From Pseudomonadota bacterium (GTDB lineage: Bacteria; Pseudomonadota; Gammaproteobacteria; Acidiferrobacterales; Acidiferrobacteraceae): a stretch of 13,053 nt of DNA. The DNA lies in assembly GCA_021797365.1 (NCBI GenBank), contig JAJZZU010000037.1:1-13053 (forward strand). The letters run 5' to 3'. The stretch's first letter is position 1. Each line of letters starts with the position of its first letter. The translations under genes were made by a program, and so were the position numbers. Below, in pieces: positions 1-5,613 of this stretch. The notes beneath the pieces were generated by a model, which saw nothing but the letters and a program-made list of their open reading frames with translations, did not search any database and had not been told where the DNA came from.

Positions 1-625
1 TGTGATTTCAGACGTCACCGACGAAGCGGTTGTCGGAGAGGCGCTGGATGAAGTAGTTCGGCAGTACGGTGGGTTGGATATCGTGGTCTCGAATGCCGGC
101 ATCGCATCGTCGGCGCCCTTCGAGGAGACGGACTTGGCATTGTGGAACAAAAATATCTCGGTTCTAACCACGGGATATTTCCTTGTAAGTCGCGCCGCAT
201 ACCGGATCCTTCTTCGACAGAAGTTGGCGGCGAGCATCGTGTTTGTCGGCAGCAAGAATGCGCTTGCGGCCTCGGCAAATGCGGCCGCATATTGCACCGC
301 AAAAGCCGCAGAGGTACATTTGGCGCGATGTCTTGCGCTCGAAGGAGCATCCCACGGCATACGAGTCAATGTCGTGAATCCGGATGCGGTGCTTCGTGGC
401 TCAAAAATTTGGAGCGGAGAATGGCGGGCGGAACGGGCCGAGGCGTACAATCTGGATGAAAAAGATCTTGAAGAGTTCTACCGATCACGGAGTCTCCTCA
501 AGCGTGAAGTGCACCCTGAAGACGTGGCGGAGGCGGTTTACTTCTTTGCGTCAGACCTCTCGGCAAAATCCACTGGGAACATCCTAAATGTCGACGCGGG
601 CAATGCCGCGTCGTTTACTCGGTGA
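1..625 (+). CDS. Short-chain dehydrogenase domain, C-terminal part of a probable bifunctional rhamnulose-1-phosphate aldolase/lactaldehyde dehydrogenase (partial, 5' end missing)
   Basis: The frame is open from the window edge, so this is the last ~207 residues of a longer protein; the GTG at base 2 is probably an internal codon. Seen: the SDR motif NAG at visible residues 31-33, the catalytic Ser84, and YCTAK giving the Tyr97/Lys101 pair. The ending VDAGNAASFTR is, from family knowledge, characteristic of RhaD/RhaEW-type fusions, in which an N-terminal class II aldolase cleaves rhamnulose-1-phosphate to dihydroxyacetone phosphate and L-lactaldehyde and the SDR domain acts on the lactaldehyde. 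The aldolase half is outside the window, so the fusion is inferred. The stop lies 8 bases before the rhamnose isomerase start, indicating one operon with translational coupling. A free-standing SDR is the alternative. Cytoplasmic. Confidence 0.8.
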   Translation, partial: VISDVTDEAVVGEALDEVVRQYGGLDIVVSNAGIASSAPFEETDLALWNKNISVLTTGYFLVSRAAYRILLRQKLAASIVFVGSKNALAASANAAAYCTAKAAEVHLARCLALEGASHGIRVNVVNPDAVLRGSKIWSGEWRAERAEAYNLDEKDLEEFYRSRSLLKREVHPEDVAEAVYFFASDLSAKSTGNILNVDAGNAASFTR

Positions 626-633
626 GGACGGAC

Positions 634-1926
634 ATGTCAACCCTCTCTCCAGAATTCATCGCTGCGGAAAACGCGGTCCGGGCCCAGGCGCTCGACTCAG
701 ACTATGAAGCGTTACGCGTCCAGCTCGCCCGCCGGGGATTGGATATCGAGGAAATCACTCAGGCGGTAGCACGCTTTGGTGTCGCGATACCATCCTGGGG
801 CGTCGGTACGGGCGGGACACGCTTTGCACGGTTCCCGGGACCGGGCGAGCCGCGCAATGTATTCGAGAAACTGGAGGATTGCGCTGTCATCCACTCGCTA
901 ACGGCAATGACGCCCACGGTGTCGCTACATATCCCCTGGGATAGAGCTGAAGACTACGGGGAACTTAGACGACACGCTGCGGCGCTGAACTTGAAATTCG
1001 ACGCCGTCAACTCGAACACCTTTCAAGACCAGGTTGGACAAGCGCTGTCATACAAATTTGGGAGCCTAACTCATACGGATCCGGCGGTGCGTGACCAGGC
1101 AATTGCTCACAATCTGGAGTGCATTGCGATCGGCGAAGAGCTTGGCTCCCGGGCGCTCACGCTCTGGATTGGCGATGGCTCTAATTTCCCAGGCCAACAG
1201 AATTTTGCGCGGGCGTTTGACCGATACATCGAATCCGTTTCCCGGATTTATTCGGCGCTTCCTACAGGTTGGCGACTGCTGATTGAGCATAAGATGTACG
1301 AGCCTGCGCTCTACTCGACCGTCATCCAGGATTGGGGTAGTTCTCTCATGGCTGCGCAGGTGCTGGGACCGAAGGCCTACTGTTTGGTCGACCTTGGACA
1401 CCACGCTCCGAATGTTAACATCGAGATGATCGTGGCGCGGCTTATTCAAGCGGGACGACTTGGCGGGTTTCATTTCAACGATTCGAAATATGGTGACGAC
1501 GACCTGGACGCCGGCTCCATAAATCCCTATCAGCTGTTTCTTATCTTCAACGAGCTCGTCGACGCTGATTGGCGCGAGGTTCCGGAGTTGAGTCCTGCGT
1601 ACATGCTTGATCAATCACACAACGTGACGGATCCAATTGAGAGCCTCATGGCAAGCGCGATCGAGCTGGCACGTGCATATGCCCAGGCGCTCATCGTTGA
1701 TCGCAACCGTCTCCTTGACCTACAACAAGCAAACGACGTATTGCCGGCATCGCTGGTGCTCAAAGAGGCGTTCACGACGGACGTATCGCCCATCCTTGCC
1801 GAGGCGCGGAGACGAAGCGGCGCTGCGCTTGACCCGATTGGTGTCTATCGGGCGAGCGGATATCGCAAGAGAGTGGCAGAGCTTCGGCCCGTCAAGGTAA
1901 AAGTCAGTGCGAGCGGAATCGTCTGA
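634..1926 (+). CDS. rhaI: L-rhamnose isomerase, Pseudomonas stutzeri type
   Basis: Converts L-rhamnose to L-rhamnulose, the first intracellular step of the phosphorylating rhamnose pathway; a cytoplasmic, metal-dependent TIM-barrel enzyme. The 430-residue length fits the family. Metal and catalytic residues known in the P. stutzeri enzyme are visible in order, offset by about one: IEHKMYEP (Glu218, Lys220), VDLGHH (Asp253, His256), FHFNDSKYGDDD (His280, Asp288, Asp290) and YMLDQSHN (Asp326). ATG 634 is preferred over the in-frame GTG 622, because GAGGA lies about 6 bases before the ATG while the GTG overlaps the previous stop. It directly follows the aldolase/dehydrogenase gene. This is the non-E. 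coli isomerase class; some members also isomerise other aldoses such as allose, so the strict substrate is inferred from context. Confidence 0.95.
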   Translation: MSTLSPEFIAAENAVRAQALDSDYEALRVQLARRGLDIEEITQAVARFGVAIPSWGVGTGGTRFARFPGPGEPRNVFEKLEDCAVIHSLTAMTPTVSLHIPWDRAEDYGELRRHAAALNLKFDAVNSNTFQDQVGQALSYKFGSLTHTDPAVRDQAIAHNLECIAIGEELGSRALTLWIGDGSNFPGQQNFARAFDRYIESVSRIYSALPTGWRLLIEHKMYEPALYSTVIQDWGSSLMAAQVLGPKAYCLVDLGHHAPNVNIEMIVARLIQAGRLGGFHFNDSKYGDDDLDAGSINPYQLFLIFNELVDADWREVPELSPAYMLDQSHNVTDPIESLMASAIELARAYAQALIVDRNRLLDLQQANDVLPASLVLKEAFTTDVSPILAEARRRSGAALDPIGVYRASGYRKRVAELRPVKVKVSASGIV

Positions 1927-2082
1927 TCCCGCGCGAGCCAGGTGGTAGCGCTGGTCGGTGCTGCGTCGAATGCGAACGGGAGCGGCTGTCTTCAGCGGCT
2001 CGGGAAGACAGTGTCGGCTCGACGGAATCTTGCGAGCACCACCGGGCAGATTCACGTGATCGACGGCGGCTGGAGCATCTGA
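1927..2082 (+). pseudogene. Relic of a second short-chain dehydrogenase gene (C-terminal tail)
   Basis: The frame immediately after the rhaI stop is open for 51 codons to TGA 2080-2082. The last residues read TTGQIHVIDGGWSI, the textbook C-terminal end of a classical SDR (TGQ.i.vDGGws). Nothing long enough for the catalytic core precedes it. Near its start is VALVGAAS, reminiscent of the SDR nucleotide-binding start VALVTGAAS, so the piece may be an internal-deletion remnant with both ends left; that part is weak. It sits between rhaI and the FMN dehydrogenase, so a sugar or lactaldehyde dehydrogenase gene may once have been part of the operon. I see no convincing start codon and do not think it is functional. 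Confidence 0.6.
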
Positions 2083-2112
2083 GCGCCCCTGCGCGCGCAG
2101 TGGAGCATAGGC

Positions 2113-3345
2113 ATGCCTTGGAAACGCCGGCCCTTCTATGGGCGTGACATCGCCTCGACGCACAACATCGCGGATCTGCGCGCGGTGGCCCGCCGGCGGG
2201 TGCCGGGCTTCGTGTTCGAATACGTGGAGGGCGGCGCGGAGGACGAGGCGAGCCTGAACGGCAATCGGGCCGCGTTCGGGGCCTTGCGCTTCGTGCCGCC
2301 GACTCTGATCGATACCGAGGGCCGCAGTGTGGGCACGGAGCTGTTCGGCGCGCCCTGCGGCGCACCGCTTGCGATCGCGCCAACGGGCCTGAACGGCATG
2401 CTGTACCCGCACGGGGACATCGCGCTCGCGCGCGCGGCGGCCGCGTTCGGCATTCCCTTCACGTTGAGTACGCTGTCGACCACGCTGCTGGAGGATGTGG
2501 CAAGCCAGGCGGGCGGGCGGCTGTGGATGCAGCTGTACGTCATGAAGAACCGCGCCATCGCCGAGGACATCATGCACCGGGCCGCGGCCGCCGGTTACGA
2601 GGCGCTGCTGTTCACCACCGATGCCAACGTCTTCGGTAGCCGGGAATGGGACAAGCGCAACTATCGCAAGCCCGGCAAGCCCCGTGCGCGCGCCGCGCTC
2701 GACGCGCTGCGGCATCCGCGCTGGCTTGCCCAGGTTCTGGCCCGGCACGGCGTTCCGCGCTTCCGCAACATCGAGAAATTCCTGCCGCCGGGCGCGGCCA
2801 GTGCCGTCGGCGGCAGCACGATCATTCCGCAGATGTTCGCCCCCACGTTGACCTGGGCGGACATCGCCTGGGTGCGGGAGCACTGGCCGCGCAAGCTGCT
2901 GATCAAGGGCGTGCTGACGGTGGCGGATGCGCGTCGCGCAGCCAGTCTCGGTTGCGACGGGATCGTGCTCACCAACCACGGTGGCCGCCAGCTCGATTAC
3001 TGCGTTGCGCCCATCGAGGTGCTCGGCGAGATTGCCGCCGAGGTCGGCGACCGTCTGACGGTGCTGATCGACAGCGGCGTGCGCCGCGGCACGGATATCG
3101 CCAAGGCGCTCGCACTCGGGGCCGATGCCGTGATGGTCGGTCGGGCGACGCTCTATGGCCTGGCCGCCGCGGGCGAGCCGGGTGTGACACGGGCCCTGGA
3201 GATGCTCACCGTCGAGCTCGATCGAGTGATGGGCCAGCTCGGCTGCCGCTCTGTCGCCGACATCGGACCGCATCTGCTGCGGGGCCGCTGCGGAACGCAG
3301 AGCGGAAGGACCGATGATCATGATCCGGCAATGGGGGAACACTGA
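2113..3345 (+). CDS. FMN-dependent L-2-hydroxy-acid dehydrogenase (L-lactate/mandelate dehydrogenase family)
   Basis: Oxidises an L-2-hydroxy acid to the 2-keto acid and passes electrons to the respiratory chain. Lactate to pyruvate is the logical reaction here, because rhamnose breakdown through lactaldehyde gives lactate. Family residues are visible: Tyr37 (EYVEGG), Tyr142 (QLYV), Asp170 (TTD), Arg177, Lys265 (LIKG), catalytic His289 and Arg292 (NHGGRQLD), Asp320 and the phosphate-binding GRA at 343-345. At 410 residues it is slightly longer than usual, from a C-terminal tail. PTGLNG, the HWPRKLLIKG block and GRATLYGLAA recall (S)-mandelate dehydrogenase MdlB more than LldD, so mandelate or another hydroxy acid is possible. 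A membrane-contact loop is expected around 190-230. GTGGAG lies about 7 bases before the ATG. It is markedly more GC-rich than rhaI. Confidence 0.88.
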   Translation: MPWKRRPFYGRDIASTHNIADLRAVARRRVPGFVFEYVEGGAEDEASLNGNRAAFGALRFVPPTLIDTEGRSVGTELFGAPCGAPLAIAPTGLNGMLYPHGDIALARAAAAFGIPFTLSTLSTTLLEDVASQAGGRLWMQLYVMKNRAIAEDIMHRAAAAGYEALLFTTDANVFGSREWDKRNYRKPGKPRARAALDALRHPRWLAQVLARHGVPRFRNIEKFLPPGAASAVGGSTIIPQMFAPTLTWADIAWVREHWPRKLLIKGVLTVADARRAASLGCDGIVLTNHGGRQLDYCVAPIEVLGEIAAEVGDRLTVLIDSGVRRGTDIAKALALGADAVMVGRATLYGLAAAGEPGVTRALEMLTVELDRVMGQLGCRSVADIGPHLLRGRCGTQSGRTDDHDPAMGEH

Positions 3346-3646
3346 TGACGCGACCATCTCAACGCCTAATAGGGATCAAGGGTGATCGGGCGTTTATACA
3401 CGCGCGAAGACACTCAGCGGTCGGTAGGTCTTGTACACCTGTCATGCACGCGGTGATCCGCGGACCGTCCATGCTTCTTCAGTGGAGCCACAGGCGCTCG
3501 CTCTGGGCTCCAGAACGCTGGGTCCAGCTGCTGCGGATGATGGGGCGTCGGTCCGCTGTGACAGTGGTCACTGTCGGGACAACGGCGCCAGTTCAGGTGG
3601 GTACGGGACTCGGAATTCGATACGGACAGGACAGGGGGCGGATGCT
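3346..3646. other. Intergenic region between the catabolic genes and the hydrolase group
   Basis: About 300 bases without a convincing gene. A 101-codon frame from 3345 exists but has no recognisable motif or plausible protein composition. The only structured element I find is the dyad at 3560-3575. Because the next gene begins a new group after this gap, the region probably holds its promoter, although no clean -35/-10 pair could be picked by eye. Confidence 0.5.
3560..3575. promoter_or_regulatory. 16-bp dyad, candidate operator
   Basis: GACAGTG followed by a 2-base spacer (GT) and the exact reverse complement CACTGTC. It lies about 70 bases upstream of the chosen start of the secreted hydrolase, where an operator for a dimeric repressor would be expected. 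The protein that might bind it is unknown; the DeoR-type regulator at the right end is one candidate. There is no T-run, so it is not a terminator. Confidence 0.35.
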
Positions 3647-5179
3647 ATGAAACTGCTCAGTCGGATGCAGAGGCATCGTATAGGGAAGATCATATGTGCC
3701 TTGGCAATGCTTGTTGCAGCGAATTCCGTTGTTGCGGCACAAGTCTCCACGGGTCCTGTAAAAGTATCGATTAACTGGCGGCGCACAATTATTGTGTCGC
3801 GCTCGACGCCTACGTTTCAGGTGGTGGTAAATCCGCTGTTGCGAAGCAGTTCTCCCATTTACAAGAACGCGTTCCGTGCTATCAAAGATATGGGGGCAAA
3901 TTATGTGCGATTCGTGGCATGGCTGCCGTACCCAAAGCTAGCTGTTGCCGAGTTGAAGGCGCCGACCGCGACACACACCTATTGGAACTTTTCGCTCATC
4001 GACCCCTTGATGAAACGATTCATGCAGGCGACCTCTGGGCATTCTACTATTGTCAATTTCAGCACCATACCGGAATGGATGTTCAAGACGAGGAAGCCTG
4101 TGTCTTATCCGAAAAATCCGAATCGGGTCGATTGGCATTATGAGCAGGGTACGAAACTTCGCGACCCAACTTGTCGACAGTTGGCGAACTATTATGCGCG
4201 ATTAGTGAGTTGGTTTACGCGAGGCGGGTTTCGGGATGAACATGGGAAGTGGCATTACTCTGGTTTGCACTATCGCTTCCCGTATTGGGAAGTGCTCAAC
4301 GAAGTGGACGCCGAACATCATACTACTCCCCAGCAGTACACGCGACGATATGATGCGATAGTCACCGCGATTCACAAGATTAGTCCAAAGACAAAATTTC
4401 TCGGGTTGGCATTGGCATTTCCAGAAGATGGAGTCAAGTATTTCGAGTACTTTCTGAATCACAAGAATCATCGCTCGGGAATCCCGCTTAATTTTATTTC
4501 ATTCCATTTTTATGCCAGTCCCGCGTTGAGCGAGGGGCCGAATAATTGGCAATACACGTTCTTTGATCAGGCAAAGGGATTCCTGGCGTCCACACGATAC
4601 ATCATCGCGATCCGGGACAGGCTGTCACCGAACACGAAGATAGACACGGATGAGTTGGGTGTGATTCTCCCAACGGATGCCCTTGGAACTAGGGCGCGTA
4701 GAGCACTGCACTATAAGATTCCGAGGATTTACTGGAACGCGGCGGCGGCGCTGTACGCATACTTGTTTGTGCATCTTTCACGTCTGGGGGTGAATGTCAT
4801 AGGCGAGTCACAACTGGTCGGATACCCGTCGCAGTTTCCGAGCGTGACAATGATAAATTGGCGGAACGGAAAGCCTAACGCGCGGTATTGGGTGCTGAAG
4901 ATGATTCTGGATAACTTCCATCGTGGCAGCAGACTGGTATCCACGCGCGTATCGCAACGTGCAGTCGCGTCTCAGGCATTTGTTACGACCGTTGGTCGGA
5001 AGCTGTTGCTTATAAATAAGAGGAACCGAGTCGTAACGGTTCGGTTGCCGAAGGCGTTTAGCGGAGCGAATGAGTGGATTGTAGACCAGTCGACCGGCGA
5101 GGGACGGGCTCGTGAACTGAAACATTTAGGCGAAGTGGTCCGATTACCACCGTTCGCTGTTGCTGTGATTGCGTGGTGA
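3647..5179 (+). CDS. Secreted clan GH-A glycoside hydrolase, GH39-like, exact family uncertain
   Basis: A 510-residue exported protein. ATG 3647 is chosen because it begins a clear signal peptide: a basic start (KLLSRMQRHRIGK), a hydrophobic stretch at about residues 14-29, and likely cleavage after VVA or VAA near 30-31. The frame is open upstream to 3431, but that part has no protein-like features. The clan GH-A pattern is visible: WEVLNEVD at 214-221 puts the acid/base at Glu219, FHFYA at 286-290 fits the strand with the active-site aromatic, and IDTDELG puts a candidate nucleophile at Glu336. A short beta-rich tail (about 440-510) resembles the accessory sandwich of GH39 and similar families. 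Substrate is unknown; position next to rhaM suggests a rhamnose-containing glycan. rhaM starts 24 bases downstream. Base composition is clearly less GC-rich than the neighbours. Confidence 0.72.
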   Translation: MKLLSRMQRHRIGKIICALAMLVAANSVVAAQVSTGPVKVSINWRRTIIVSRSTPTFQVVVNPLLRSSSPIYKNAFRAIKDMGANYVRFVAWLPYPKLAVAELKAPTATHTYWNFSLIDPLMKRFMQATSGHSTIVNFSTIPEWMFKTRKPVSYPKNPNRVDWHYEQGTKLRDPTCRQLANYYARLVSWFTRGGFRDEHGKWHYSGLHYRFPYWEVLNEVDAEHHTTPQQYTRRYDAIVTAIHKISPKTKFLGLALAFPEDGVKYFEYFLNHKNHRSGIPLNFISFHFYASPALSEGPNNWQYTFFDQAKGFLASTRYIIAIRDRLSPNTKIDTDELGVILPTDALGTRARRALHYKIPRIYWNAAAALYAYLFVHLSRLGVNVIGESQLVGYPSQFPSVTMINWRNGKPNARYWVLKMILDNFHRGSRLVSTRVSQRAVASQAFVTTVGRKLLLINKRNRVVTVRLPKAFSGANEWIVDQSTGEGRARELKHLGEVVRLPPFAVAVIAW

Positions 5180-5203
5180 CGCGGACGCCGCAGGAGACTG
5201 TGT

Positions 5204-5518
5204 GTGATTCGAAAAGCGTTTATGATGTCGATAAACCCGGGTGCCGATGCCGAGTACGAGAGGAGGCACAAGAGGATTTGGCCGGAGTTGATGCAGGTAT
5301 TTAGGGCACACGGAGTGCACGTATACGGGATTTTTTTGCGTCCAGGTGCGGAGCAATTATTTGCGTTCGTAATGGTCGAGAGTGAAGCGCAGTGGGCTTC
5401 CATAGCGGATACGCCCGAATGCAGACGGTGGTGGGAGTACATGGCGGAGCTGATGCCTCATGACGATGCTGGCGCACCGATAGTTATTGAGTTGAAGGAG
5501 ATGTTCTGGCTTGCGTGA
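5204..5518 (+). CDS. rhaM: L-rhamnose mutarotase
   Basis: Interconverts the alpha and beta anomers of L-rhamnose, speeding supply of the form used by the isomerase; a small cytoplasmic alpha+beta-barrel enzyme. The 104-residue length equals the family norm. Known active-site positions of the E. coli enzyme are in place: Tyr18 (AEYERRH), His22 (RRHKRIWPEL) and Trp76 (CRRWWEYM). The start is GTG 5204, supported by CAGGAG at 5191-5196, 7 bases upstream. It lies between two exported glycosidases, 24 bases after the first and about 95 bases before the second, and shares the lower GC of the first. This is the strongest evidence that the hydrolase group serves rhamnose. Confidence 0.95.
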   Translation: MIRKAFMMSINPGADAEYERRHKRIWPELMQVFRAHGVHVYGIFLRPGAEQLFAFVMVESEAQWASIADTPECRRWWEYMAELMPHDDAGAPIVIELKEMFWLA

Positions 5519-5613
5519 GGGAAGTAAGCCTATTTAGCGGCTTGCCCGGTACGTTCAGGACATGCCGCTGCCTGCAGGGGTATCCTTCTTGAGTGTGTCC
5601 CAGGAGACCGGAT

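Noticed and set aside
622..633. GTG 622 as start of rhamnose isomerase
   Set aside because: It overlaps the previous stop; ATG 634 has a well-placed GAGGA and gives residue numbering close to the known family member.
1720..3357. 545-codon open frame on the - strand
   Set aside because: It is antisense to the 3' end of rhaI and the whole FMN dehydrogenase gene, whose catalytic motifs are all on the + strand; high GC creates long antisense frames. Its translation has no recognisable motif.
3431..3646. N-terminal extension of the clan-A hydrolase frame
   Set aside because: The upstream 72 codons show no conserved feature, and a proper signal peptide begins at ATG 3647.
3345..3650. 101-codon + strand frame beginning at the stop of the FMN dehydrogenase gene
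   Set aside because: Composition and lack of motifs look non-coding, and it overlaps the region expected to hold a promoter for the hydrolase group.
5536..5569. AGCGGC/GCCGCT inverted repeat between rhaM and the GH3 gene, considered as a terminator
   Set aside because: The 6-bp stem has a 22-base loop and no T-run, so it is not a credible intrinsic terminator.
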